Assembly: GCF_018332715.1 (NCBI RefSeq) | Contig: NZ_BOQP01000004.1 | Span: forward strand, 1-64,000 | Direction: 5' to 3' | From: Winogradskya consettensis | GTDB lineage: Bacteria > Actinomycetota > Actinomycetes > Mycobacteriales > Micromonosporaceae | DNA: 64,000 nucleotides | Shown: piece after piece, positions 8,054 through 15,905 of the stretch | How the letters are laid out: every line of letters begins with the position of its first letter | Position numbering within the stretch: the first letter of the stretch is position 1 | Translations under genes and position numbers: made by a program | The notes under the pieces: generated by a model | What the model saw: the letters and a program-made list of their open reading frames with translations, nothing else | Told to the model about the DNA's origin: nothing | The model's database searches: none

Positions 8054-9184
8054 GTGTCAGACATCATGGGCGAGGAAGGCACCGGCGGGGCGCGTACCCC
8101 GCACAGTGGTTTTGTCTACCGGGGCGTGTCCTACGACACGGGCTGCAACTTCGCCACCGGTCAGGGACCCATCTCGCGGGCGGTCTGGAGCACGCATCGG
8201 ATGAAGGAGGAGACCGATGCCATCAGGAACGGGCTGAACTGTAACTCGATCACCATCTTCGGCACGGACTTCGACCGGATGAACGAGACGGTCGCCGAGG
8301 CCGTCGACCTCGGCCTGCATGTCTGGCTGCAGCCGCGGCTCGTGGACAGACCACAGTCGGAGGTTCTCGAGCACCTGGCCGAAGGCGCCCGTCTCGCCGA
8401 GTCGTTCCGGCGTCAGGGTGCCGACATCCACTACAGCATCGGATGCGTGCACACGGTGCAGACCCCGGGAATCGTGCCCGGCGAGCAGTACCACGAACGC
8501 ATGGGGAATCTGTACGCCGACCAGAGCGGCCACCATTTCTTCAAGCCCACCGGCAAATTCAGCCCGGCGGATGCCCGCAACAATCTCGACGATTTCCTGC
8601 GCAAGGCCGCCGCGGTCGCGCGGCAGAATTTCGGTGGTGGCCTCATCTATTCGGCCGGTCCGTTCGAGGACGTCGACTGGAATCTTCTCGACTACATCGG
8701 GCTCACCTATTACTACTCTGTGCACGAAACCCGCGACGGTTACGCGCAGGAACTGAACGCGTACCAAAAGTGGGGCAAGCCGGTCGTCATCTCGGAATAC
8801 GGCAGCCCTGCATACGCCGGCGCCGCGCAGCGCGGCCTGCTCGCGTTCGACGTGGCGGACCGCACCCGGCAACCCGCCGTGATCTTCGACGGCTACGTCC
8901 GGGACGAGGAGGCGCAGGCGGACTTCCACCGGCGGATGCTGCGGATGTTCGAGGAGTTGGGCATCCACAGTGTCGCAGTGGCGGAGTTCATCCACCCCAC
9001 GCACCCGCACTCCCCCGATCCCCGGTACGACCTGGACATCGCGAGCTGGGCGCTGACGAGGACGATGCGGGACACGTTCACCGACTGGGCCTCGCCCTAC
9101 CGCTGGGAGCCGAAGAAGGCGTTCCACGCCATCGCGGAGTACTACGCCGACGCCCAGAAGCGGTCGTTGCAGGCAACCCGCTAG
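8054..9184 (+). CDS. TIM-barrel glycoside-hydrolase-like protein, cytoplasmic
   Basis: This protein of about 376 residues has alternating beta/alpha segments typical of a TIM barrel, including RGVSYDTGCNF at the start, GLTYYYSVHETRDGY in the middle and VVISEYGSPAYAGA late. The Glu in SEYG sits where GH5-like clan A enzymes carry their nucleophile. Relatives are sometimes labelled as abortive-infection proteins, which I regard as unsupported here. There is no signal peptide, so it acts inside the cell, perhaps on a glycosylated intermediate or in a non-hydrolytic role. GTG 8054 is preferred because AGGAAGGCAGG precedes it by a normal distance; a GTG at 8003 overlapping the hmaS stop is the alternative. 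The reaction is unknown. Confidence 0.6.
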   Translation: MSDIMGEEGTGGARTPHSGFVYRGVSYDTGCNFATGQGPISRAVWSTHRMKEETDAIRNGLNCNSITIFGTDFDRMNETVAEAVDLGLHVWLQPRLVDRPQSEVLEHLAEGARLAESFRRQGADIHYSIGCVHTVQTPGIVPGEQYHERMGNLYADQSGHHFFKPTGKFSPADARNNLDDFLRKAAAVARQNFGGGLIYSAGPFEDVDWNLLDYIGLTYYYSVHETRDGYAQELNAYQKWGKPVVISEYGSPAYAGAAQRGLLAFDVADRTRQPAVIFDGYVRDEEAQADFHRRMLRMFEELGIHSVAVAEFIHPTHPHSPDPRYDLDIASWALTRTMRDTFTDWASPYRWEPKKAFHAIAEYYADAQKRSLQATR

Positions 9185-9203
9185 GCGTACCCCAGCATTG
9201 CCA

Positions 9204-9232
9204 GGCCCCGCCACGTCCCCCGTGGCGGGGCC
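9204..9232. terminator. Strong hairpin terminator
   Basis: GGCCCCGCCACG and CGTGGCGGGGCC are exact 12-base arms with a 5-base loop, 19 bases after the TIM-barrel gene. Confidence 0.8.
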
Positions 9233-9278
9233 GCAATCGTGATCCGGGCAGTATCCCGACACCAACGGGTGATCGACC

Positions 9279-9306
9279 GATGAGTTTTGCCGGCGGCCGT
9301 CGTCTC
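9279..9306 (+). promoter_or_regulatory. Candidate promoter, GATGAGTTT-N10-CGTCGTCTC, copy 2
   Basis: GATGAGTTT (9279-9287) and CGTCGTCTC (9298-9306) have the same 10-base spacing as copy 1 at 1773. The second block ends 58 bases before the ATG at 9365, against 57 in copy 1. It follows a terminator, so a new transcript is expected here. Confidence 0.55.
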
Positions 9307-9364
9307 AACACTCGACCTGGGCGCCACCCGGCGCCCGGGACGTGCAATCGCGGAGGAAACACCC

Positions 9365-10147
9365 ATGCTGCTCGAGAACAAGAACGCCATCATCTACGGG
9401 GCCGGTGGAGCGGTCGGTACCGGCGTCGCCAAGGCGTTCGCTCAGGAAGGTGCCCGGGTCTTCCTCACCGGACGTACCCAGGAGAAGCTCGACAAACTGG
9501 CCAAGGAGATCGCCGAACTGGGCGGCCGCGCGGAGACCGCGGTCGTCGACGCCCTCGACGAGGACGCCGTCGACGAACACGCGCAGTCGGTCGCCGACGA
9601 CGGTGGCCTGCACATCTCCCTGAACCTGGTCAAGCGTGGCGACATGCAGGGTGTACCGCTGGCGAACATGGCGACCGCCGACTTCACCCGCGCGATCACC
9701 ACGGGCGTCACCACGACGTTCATCACCTGCAAGGCGGCCGCCCGGCACATGAGCGAGCAGGGCTCCGGCGTCATCCTCGCGTTCAACAGCGGCTCCGCGC
9801 ACGGCAGCCCGATGATGGGCAGCACCGGGCCGGCCGACGCGGCGATCGACACCTACGTCCGCAACCTGGCCATGGAGGTCGGCGGCAGCGGCGTACGCGT
9901 CGTCGGCATCTGGGCGGCGGGCATCCCGGAGACGATGACGCTCGAGGCCATCAACGCCGTCAACAGCGAGATGCAGCTCGACGAGAACGCGCTCCAGGGC
10001 ATCCTGGGCCACCTCGACAGCCTCCGGCTCACCAAGAAGTCCCCGTCGCTGACCGACATCGCGAATCTCGCGGTGTTCCTCGCCTCGGACAAGTCACGCT
10101 CGGTGACCGGCTGCTTCGTCAACGCCACCCAGATGTTCACCAGCTGA
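9365..10147 (+). CDS. SDR-fold protein lacking the catalytic Tyr and Lys
   Basis: This 260-residue protein has a normal SDR start (IIYGAGGAVGTGVAKAF, a GxxxGxG-like cofactor loop) and a normal C-terminus. The segment where classical SDRs have YxxxK reads GSTGPADAAID, so the tyrosine position is Thr and the lysine position is Asp. Standard hydride-transfer chemistry is therefore unlikely. It may act as a structural, binding or lyase-like protein, or use different catalytic residues. It starts a rightward unit under promoter motif copy 2 and is followed by a hairpin and then the methyltransferase. A divergent SDR of enoyl-reductase type is an alternative, but their Tyr is also not obvious. Confidence 0.75.
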   Translation: MLLENKNAIIYGAGGAVGTGVAKAFAQEGARVFLTGRTQEKLDKLAKEIAELGGRAETAVVDALDEDAVDEHAQSVADDGGLHISLNLVKRGDMQGVPLANMATADFTRAITTGVTTTFITCKAAARHMSEQGSGVILAFNSGSAHGSPMMGSTGPADAAIDTYVRNLAMEVGGSGVRVVGIWAAGIPETMTLEAINAVNSEMQLDENALQGILGHLDSLRLTKKSPSLTDIANLAVFLASDKSRSVTGCFVNATQMFTS

Positions 10148-10177
10148 GTCAGCGCTCCACCGCTGAATGCCATGCCA

Positions 10178-10205
10178 GGGCCACGAGAGGCATGTCTCGT
10201 GGCCC
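10178..10205. terminator. Hairpin terminator after the SDR-like gene
   Basis: GGGCCACGAGA and TCTCGTGGCCC are exact 11-base arms around a 6-base loop. The rest of the 259-base gap to 10407 holds only short, unassigned repeats such as CGAAT-GT-ATTCG at 10363-10374. Confidence 0.75.
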
Positions 10206-10406
10206 CGGCGGCACATCCGGGGACATCGCGTCCGTCGTTATCGCCTGACACCATTCTGCTCCCCGGCTCCGGTGCCGGCATCTTCCGTTGTGCTGCACGC
10301 CGCGACGGTTCCGGCCGCATTTCTCAAGGTGCCCTCGGCAAAGCCCTCATGAAAGATGAACGCGAATGTATTCGGCCGGCCGCGGATGTCATGAGGTGAG
10401 GACGCC

Positions 10407-11252
10407 ATGGAAAACACAACAACGGCGCCGGAGCAGATCGGCGAACTGTACGACAGCATGACCCGCATGTCGGAGGTGTTCAACGAGGGTCAGGAGCACC
10501 TGGCCTACTGGTACGGACCGGACGACGACGCCGACGCCGTGACGGCGGGCCTCCGGCTGACCCGCAAGGTGACCGATGCCCTCGGGCTGCGCCGCGGCGA
10601 GCACCTCTTGGACGCCGGCTGCGGCGTAGGCGCGCCCGGGGTGATGGTGGCCAGGGAGACCGGCGTCCAGGTCACCGGGATCACCGTCAGCCGGGTCGAG
10701 GCCGCCGTCGCCGAGAAACGGGTGCACGACAACGATCTCGTCGGACAGGTCAGGTTCCAGCACGGCAACTACGAGAAGATGCCCTTCGCCGACGGGACGT
10801 TCGACGCCGTCATGGCGATCGAGTCCCTGACGCACGCCACCGACCTGCCGGCCGCCCTGCGCGAATTCCACCGGGTGCTGCGGCCCGGCGGGCGGGTCGC
10901 CCTCTCGGAGTGCACCCGGGCCGTCGGCCCCACGGGGGAGCCGGTCGCGTCCATGCCCGACGTGTTCCGGCCGAACCAGCTGCTCACCACCCACGAATGG
11001 GTACGGGCCCTGGAGGACGCGGGCTTCGCCGTGGAGGAGTACACCCAGTGCGGGCCGCGGGTGTACGGGCTCGGGCTGCGCTACCTCGACCGGGCCAACG
11101 AACTGCACGACACCCTGACGCAGGAGTTCGGCCCCGACGCCGTGGCGAGCCTCAAACAGGGGTACAAGGCGATGTTCGGCGGTGACCCGAAGGCGATGGG
11201 ATACGCCGTCGTGACCGCCCGCAAACCGGTCGTACCCGCCTCCGCAGCCTGA
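10407..11252 (+). CDS. Class I SAM methyltransferase, RebM-like small-molecule family
   Basis: This 281-residue enzyme carries SAM motif I as LLDAGCGVGAPGVMVA (residues about 66-81), followed by VTGITVSRVE and the FDAVMAIESLTH motif II region. The fold and the FHRVLRPGGRVALSE strand match RebM/UbiE-type methyltransferases that modify oxygen or carbon of small metabolites and sugars. The ATG at 10407 follows a GAGGTGAGGAC ribosome binding site. The next gene starts 5 bases after its stop, so it is co-transcribed with the FAD oxidase and racemase-family gene. The methylated substrate is unknown; a sugar hydroxyl or a phenol both fit. Confidence 0.85.
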   Translation: MENTTTAPEQIGELYDSMTRMSEVFNEGQEHLAYWYGPDDDADAVTAGLRLTRKVTDALGLRRGEHLLDAGCGVGAPGVMVARETGVQVTGITVSRVEAAVAEKRVHDNDLVGQVRFQHGNYEKMPFADGTFDAVMAIESLTHATDLPAALREFHRVLRPGGRVALSECTRAVGPTGEPVASMPDVFRPNQLLTTHEWVRALEDAGFAVEEYTQCGPRVYGLGLRYLDRANELHDTLTQEFGPDAVASLKQGYKAMFGGDPKAMGYAVVTARKPVVPASAA

Positions 11253-11257
11253 TCCGG

Positions 11258-12718
11258 GTGGATACGGCAGTCGATGCCCTCGCCGAGCTACAGGCGGCGA
11301 TACCGGTTGCGGGGCGGGTCCTTCGCACCACCGATCTGATGGCGCCCTACCTGCGCGACGAGGCCTTTCTGTGCGGGCACGGCACCCCGCTGGCCGTGGT
11401 GCGGGCCCACACGACCCGGGAGGTGGCGGCCGCGGTCCGGGTCGCCGCCGCGCACGGCCTGCCGGTGGTCCCGCAGGGCGCCCGGTCGGGGCTGACCGGG
11501 GCGGCCAATGCTGTCGACGGGGCGATCGTCATCTCCCTGACGGCGATGGACCGGATCATCGCCGTCGACGCGGCGGAGCGCACAGCGGTCGTCCAGCCCG
11601 GCGTGATCACCGCGACGCTGCGGGAGACAGCCGCCCAGCACGGCCTCGTCTATCCCCCGGATCCCGGGTCGTGGCAGATCTCCACGATCGGTGGCAACGT
11701 GGCCACCAACGCGGGCGGCATGTGCTGCGTCAAGTACGGGGTGACCGGTGAGTACGTTCTCGGCCTCGAGGTCGTCCTCGCCGACGGGGAAATCCTGCGC
11801 TGCGGGCGGCGCACGGCCAAAGGTGTTGCCGGGTACGACCTCACCAGCCTGTTCACCGGTTCCGAGGGCACTCTCGGCATCATCACCGAGATCACCGTAC
11901 GGCTGCGCCCGCCGCCCGGTGAGTCCCGTACGGTCGTCGCCTCGTTCGCCTCGATCGCCGGCGCCGGCAACGCGGTGGCAGCGATCATCGCGGCCGGCAT
12001 GACACCCAGTCTGCTCGAACTCCTCGACCGCAACGTGCTGCGCGCCGTCGAGAACTACCGGCCGATGGGGCTCGACACCACCGCGGAAGCGCTGCTGCTC
12101 GCCGCGGTAGACACCGGCCCGGACGGCCGTGCGGCAGCCGCGGCGATCGCCCGGCTGTGCCGGGCGGCCGGCGCCGGCGAGGTTCACACCGCCACGGATG
12201 CCGCCGAGGCCGAGATGCTGTTCGGCGCACGCCGGATGGCCCACCAGGCGATGCAGCAGTGGGCGATCAGCATGTTCCCCGGGGGCGACGGCGGCGTCAT
12301 CGTCGACGACGTGGCTGTCCCTCGTGGCCGCCTGGTCGAGCTGATGACCGGCATCGCTGCGATCGCCACCGCCCAGGGGGTGCTCGTGTCCCAGGTCGGC
12401 CACGCCGGGGACGGCAACCTGCACCCGAACATCGTGATCAACCGCGCGGACCCGGCCAGTGTGGACGCGGGCCGCGTGGCGTTTGACGAGATCGTGCGGC
12501 TGAGCCTCGCCCTGGGCGGGACCTGCACCGGCGAGCACGGCATCGGCATGCTCAAGACCGGGTGGCTGGCACACGAGCTCGGCCCGGTGGGCGTACGCCT
12601 GCAATGGGCCGTCAAACACGCACTGGATCCGGCCGGGATCCTCAACCCGGGCAAGGCCCTGGCACCGCCGCCAGGAGAGAACGGCATGACTCCCCGACAG
12701 AGAAGAGCCGGACCATGA
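11258..12718 (+). CDS. FAD-linked 2-hydroxyacid oxidase/dehydrogenase, GlcD type
   Basis: This 486-residue flavoprotein belongs to the VAO/PCMH family with D-lactate dehydrogenase and GlcD. The N-terminal FAD domain includes VVPQGARSGLTGAANAV and STIGGNVATNAGG. The C-terminal cap has QVGHAGDGNLHPN, with the metal- or substrate-binding histidines, and GTCTGEHGIGMLKTGWL. It should oxidise a 2-hydroxyacid to a 2-oxoacid. Next to a 4-hydroxymandelate synthase, 4-hydroxymandelate is a sensible substrate, giving 4-hydroxybenzoylformate. Glycopeptide pathways use an FMN enzyme (Hmo) for this step, so this would be a different solution. Start is GTG 11258; its end overlaps the next ATG by 4 bases. 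Substrate assignment is inference. Confidence 0.85.
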   Translation: MDTAVDALAELQAAIPVAGRVLRTTDLMAPYLRDEAFLCGHGTPLAVVRAHTTREVAAAVRVAAAHGLPVVPQGARSGLTGAANAVDGAIVISLTAMDRIIAVDAAERTAVVQPGVITATLRETAAQHGLVYPPDPGSWQISTIGGNVATNAGGMCCVKYGVTGEYVLGLEVVLADGEILRCGRRTAKGVAGYDLTSLFTGSEGTLGIITEITVRLRPPPGESRTVVASFASIAGAGNAVAAIIAAGMTPSLLELLDRNVLRAVENYRPMGLDTTAEALLLAAVDTGPDGRAAAAAIARLCRAAGAGEVHTATDAAEAEMLFGARRMAHQAMQQWAISMFPGGDGGVIVDDVAVPRGRLVELMTGIAAIATAQGVLVSQVGHAGDGNLHPNIVINRADPASVDAGRVAFDEIVRLSLALGGTCTGEHGIGMLKTGWLAHELGPVGVRLQWAVKHALDPAGILNPGKALAPPPGENGMTPRQRRAGP

Positions 12719-13407
12719 ACCTCGACATCCCGGCGCCCGCGCGGGTGGCCGTCATCGCGGGTACGCCGTACGACGCCCGACTCGGTTGTGACCTGCTCGC
12801 CCGGATGGGGGTGTCCGCCTCGGCGTATCCGATGGCGTCGTCCCCCGACGAGCAGGACGCGCTGCAGTATCTCGGTTCCGGAGCCCTCAACGGCGCTTTC
12901 CGCACCGAACTGGACGCCATCGGGGCGCAGGGTACGAACACCGTGATGCTGTTCTGCAATTCCCTGGCGGCCGTGGTGGACATCGAGACGGCCGGCTGGA
13001 CCTCAGCGGTGGACGTGATCTCCCCGCTCGACATCTATCGTGCCCTGCCGCCCGAGCTCACGAACATCATGGTCATCACGGGCAACGGACAGGCCACGGT
13101 GGGCTTCGAACGCGCCGTCATGCGTGGCGGCGGCGACCGGCGGGTCCTGGGGGTGTCCGACCCGGCGCTCGTCCGCCTGATCGAGACCCGGGACGCAGAG
13201 GCAGCGTTCACCCGGTCGTCGATGCCGGCGATGTTGCGGCTGGCGCAGGACGAAGGCTTCGACGCCGTCGTATTCGCGTGTACGCACTTCACCTCGGTCC
13301 TACCGCTGGCTCAGCAGGCCTGTACCGTGCCGATCATCGACGTGGGCAGCAGGCTGGTCGATCTGACCTGCGGGCGCAGCGGCGTTTTCGCCGGCGTCCT
13401 CGACTGA
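12715..13407 (+). CDS. Asp/Glu racemase superfamily protein (racemase, maleate isomerase or decarboxylase type)
   Basis: This 230-residue protein has the two-domain aspartate/glutamate racemase fold with both catalytic cysteines in place, in LFCNSLAAVVD (first half) and FACTHFTSVLP (second half). Members racemise amino or hydroxy acids, isomerise maleate, or decarboxylate aryl malonates. Its translational coupling (ATGA overlap) to the GlcD-type oxidase suggests it acts on a related acid, for example setting hydroxymandelate stereochemistry, though this is speculative. Length is normal and the gene ends before a strong terminator. It is not closely similar by eye to the racemase half of the protein at 33144. 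Confidence 0.75.
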   Translation: MNLDIPAPARVAVIAGTPYDARLGCDLLARMGVSASAYPMASSPDEQDALQYLGSGALNGAFRTELDAIGAQGTNTVMLFCNSLAAVVDIETAGWTSAVDVISPLDIYRALPPELTNIMVITGNGQATVGFERAVMRGGGDRRVLGVSDPALVRLIETRDAEAAFTRSSMPAMLRLAQDEGFDAVVFACTHFTSVLPLAQQACTVPIIDVGSRLVDLTCGRSGVFAGVLD

Positions 13408-13413
13408 TACGCG

Positions 13414-13445
13414 TCGGGGCGGGTCTCCCGTGAGACCCGCCCCGA
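13414..13445. terminator. Strong bidirectional hairpin terminator
   Basis: TCGGGGCGGGTCT and AGACCCGCCCCGA form 13-base arms between two convergent genes. Confidence 0.85.
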
Positions 13446-13457
13446 TGTGCCGCGCCT

Positions 13458-14978
13458 TCAGGAACCGTCGAGCCGGGACAGGTCCGGTACGGTCCAGCCG
13501 TCGAGGTCGTACTCGTTGAGGCAGGTGTCGACGAACGCCCGGTAGCCGTCGAGCTGCCCCGAGCCCGCCTGCCCGAACAGCAGTTCGGTGCGGGTGTTCT
13601 CATGGTTCCCGGCGTAGTTGCGCTCGTACAGCTCGTGGCGGCCGCCGAACTCCGTACCGATCGCGTCCCAGAGCAGTTTCATCACCTTGACCCGCTCGAC
13701 CGCGTCGATCCCGCCGGAGCCCCGCACGTATTTGTCGAGATAGGGGCGGGTGGCGGGGTTGGCGAAGTCCGCGGCGCTGGAGTTCACGTAGATCAGCGCT
13801 CCGGCGACGTCCTGCATGATGATTTCCTTGATGCGCGGGTAGCCGATCTGCATGAACCACCGGTAGGCCTGCCCGTAGTCGAGATTGGGCAGCAGGGCGT
13901 CGTTGCGCCAGGCGACCGGGTTGCGTGCCGCCGCGTCGGAGAGCCCCCAGAACAGGTTGCGCCACGCCAGGACCTCTCCGAGCCGCGACTGCACCCCCCG
14001 GAACGAGCTCGTCCCGGTGATGTCGAGGGCTTTGGCCAGCAGGCCGGCGATGAACTCGAGCTTCACCGCCAGCCGGGTGCAGCCGTGGAACGTCGAGCGT
14101 TCGATGAAGCCGGACTCACCGGTGAAGACCTGCACCTTGCCGACATCGCCATAGATGAATACGTTCTCCCACGGGATCAGGACATTGTCCAGCACGAGCA
14201 TCGTGTCGTTCTCGTCCAGCCGGGAGGACAGGGGGTAGTCGAAGGGGCTCGCGGACGCCGTCGCCGCGGTGTACGACGGCCGGCAGATGAGCTTCATTCC
14301 CGGCGCGTCCATGGGAATCGTGGCGACGAGCGCGAACTTGCGCTCCTTGATGGGCAGCCCGTAGTGGGCGATGAAGTTGTAGTGCGTCAGTGCCGAGCCG
14401 GTGGCGACCATCTTGGCACCGCTGACGATCACGCCGGCGTCGGTCTCCCGCTCGACGTGGACGAAGACGTCCGCGACCTCGTCTGCGGGTCGGCTGCGGT
14501 CGACGGGAGGGTGGACGAGCGCGTGGTTCCAGTACAGAACCTTCTCCTGCGACTCCCGGTACCACCGGCGGGCGTTGTCGGCGAACGGCGCGTAGAACTC
14601 GGCATTGGCACCGAGGGTCCCCAGGAACGACGCTTTGTAATCGGGGCTGCGGCCCATGAATCCGTACGTCATCCGGGCCCAGGTGGCGATCGCCCGCTGA
14701 TCGGCGACCAAGTCCTCCACGCTGTGCGGTGTGGTGAAGAAACGATGCGTGTAGCCCGCTGACCCGGTGTCGGTGGGCGCGGTCAGGATGTCGTGCGTCT
14801 CGGGGGCGTGCAGCGAATCGTAGAGGCGGGCGGTCATGCGGATGGGGTTGCGGAACGCCGCGTGCTCCGTGACGTCCTTCACCCGCTCGCCGTAGATGTA
14901 GATCTCACGGCCGTCGCGCAGGCTCTCCACGTACTCGTCGCCGGTGTAGGGCCGGGTCGGTGGGCGCTGATCGGTCAC
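13458..14978 (-). CDS. 4-hydroxyphenyl 3-hydroxylase, HpaB/Sam5-like FADH2 monooxygenase
   Basis: This 506-residue enzyme should add an ortho hydroxyl group to a 4-hydroxyphenyl substrate using reduced flavin supplied by a separate reductase. It contains the family start [20 protein letters not shown], the [16 protein letters not shown] loop, [18 protein letters not shown] and the [20 protein letters not shown] strand. By memory the match to Sam5 of the saccharomicin pathway, a coumarate/tyrosine 3-hydroxylase, is very close along the whole length. No flavin reductase gene is in the window; a host enzyme may serve. It lies 43 bases after the O-methyltransferase in the same leftward operon, giving a likely catechol then methoxyphenol sequence. 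Confidence 0.9.
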   Translation of the reverse strand: MTDQRPPTRPYTGDEYVESLRDGREIYIYGERVKDVTEHAAFRNPIRMTARLYDSLHAPETHDILTAPTDTGSAGYTHRFFTTPHSVEDLVADQRAIATWARMTYGFMGRSPDYKASFLGTLGANAEFYAPFADNARRWYRESQEKVLYWNHALVHPPVDRSRPADEVADVFVHVERETDAGVIVSGAKMVATGSALTHYNFIAHYGLPIKERKFALVATIPMDAPGMKLICRPSYTAATASASPFDYPLSSRLDENDTMLVLDNVLIPWENVFIYGDVGKVQVFTGESGFIERSTFHGCTRLAVKLEFIAGLLAKALDITGTSSFRGVQSRLGEVLAWRNLFWGLSDAAARNPVAWRNDALLPNLDYGQAYRWFMQIGYPRIKEIIMQDVAGALIYVNSSAADFANPATRPYLDKYVRGSGGIDAVERVKVMKLLWDAIGTEFGGRHELYERNYAGNHENTRTELLFGQAGSGQLDGYRAFVDTCLNEYDLDGWTVPDLSRLDGS

Positions 14979-15021
14979 GATGGTTCTCCCCAGGGGTACG
15001 GCGGCTCACAGCGAGAGAGCG

Positions 15022-15687
15022 TCATTTCTTACGGGCGACGGTGACGCCGTCCGCGATCGGCAACATGACGGTCTGCAGGCGATGGTCGGCGGCGAGCATC
15101 GCGTTGACCCCGCGCATGGTCTCGGCCGCCATCCGGGGCATCTCGTCCTCGACGTCCTCCGGTCGCAGAACAGTGCCTTTCAGCAGGACGTTGTCGAGGA
15201 TCAGGACACCGCCGGAGCGCAGCAACGGCACGGCCGCCTGGTAGTAGCGCGGATAGCTCATCTTGTCGGCGTCGATGAAGATGATGTCCGCCTGCGCCCC
15301 GCCGGCGAGACTGCCCAGCGTCTTCCACGCCGGTCCGAGCCGGAACTCGATCCGGTCGTCCATCCCCGCCTGTTTCCAGTGCTCGACGGCGGTGCCGATC
15401 CACTCCTGCGTGACGTCACAGGTGATCACCCGCCCGCCCGGTGCGAGGCCCCGGGCGAACGACAACGCCGACAGGCCGGTGAAGGTCCCCACGTCGATCA
15501 CCAGGCGCGGGGACATGCAGTGCGAGAGCAGCGTGAGAAACCCCGCCTGTTCGACCGGCGTCATCATCTCGAACAGCTCGCCGGCCTTCTCGGTGTGCTC
15601 GACCAGGCTCGCCACGACCGGGTCGGGCGGCGTGCACGACCGCACGATGTAATCGCTCAGCGCCGCGTCCCGCCGGAAAGTGCTCAT
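15022..15687 (-). CDS. Catechol/caffeoyl-CoA-type O-methyltransferase
   Basis: This 221-residue enzyme belongs to the cation-dependent O-methyltransferase family. It has the SAM loop LVIDVGTFTGLSALSFARGL, followed by the metal-site aspartates in IIFIDADKMSYPRYY and LILDNVLLKG. It should methylate one hydroxyl of a catechol, with a divalent metal. The neighbouring HpaB/Sam5-like hydroxylase would supply the catechol, so a 4-hydroxy-3-methoxyphenyl unit is a likely outcome. It is the first gene of the leftward pair and diverges from the P450. The 218-base gap to the P450 should hold both promoters; I see no copy of the GATGAGTTT motif there. Confidence 0.88.
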   Translation of the reverse strand: MSTFRRDAALSDYIVRSCTPPDPVVASLVEHTEKAGELFEMMTPVEQAGFLTLLSHCMSPRLVIDVGTFTGLSALSFARGLAPGGRVITCDVTQEWIGTAVEHWKQAGMDDRIEFRLGPAWKTLGSLAGGAQADIIFIDADKMSYPRYYQAAVPLLRSGGVLILDNVLLKGTVLRPEDVEDEMPRMAAETMRGVNAMLAADHRLQTVMLPIADGVTVARKK

Positions 15688-15905
15688 ACGGCCTCCATCA
15701 GTGCCTTACCGGGCGCCACCAGGGGCGGCACACCACGCCGCCGTCAATCTCCACCTTCGTGGAGCACGGTGGCGGCCGCACCTCTGCTCGTGCGCTGCGA
15801 TCACCCGGTCCCTGGCCATGCCCGCACTCAGGAAGACGCACGTACGGCCGGCACCTCCAAGAATCGATTCATGCCCGTTGTCAGCAAACTGCACAGGGAG
15901 TTGCG

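Noticed and set aside
8054..9184. Abortive phage infection protein
   Set aside because: The label is sometimes attached to relatives, but nothing here (no toxin, kinase or phage-linked neighbours) supports defence. The fold is a glycosidase-like barrel.
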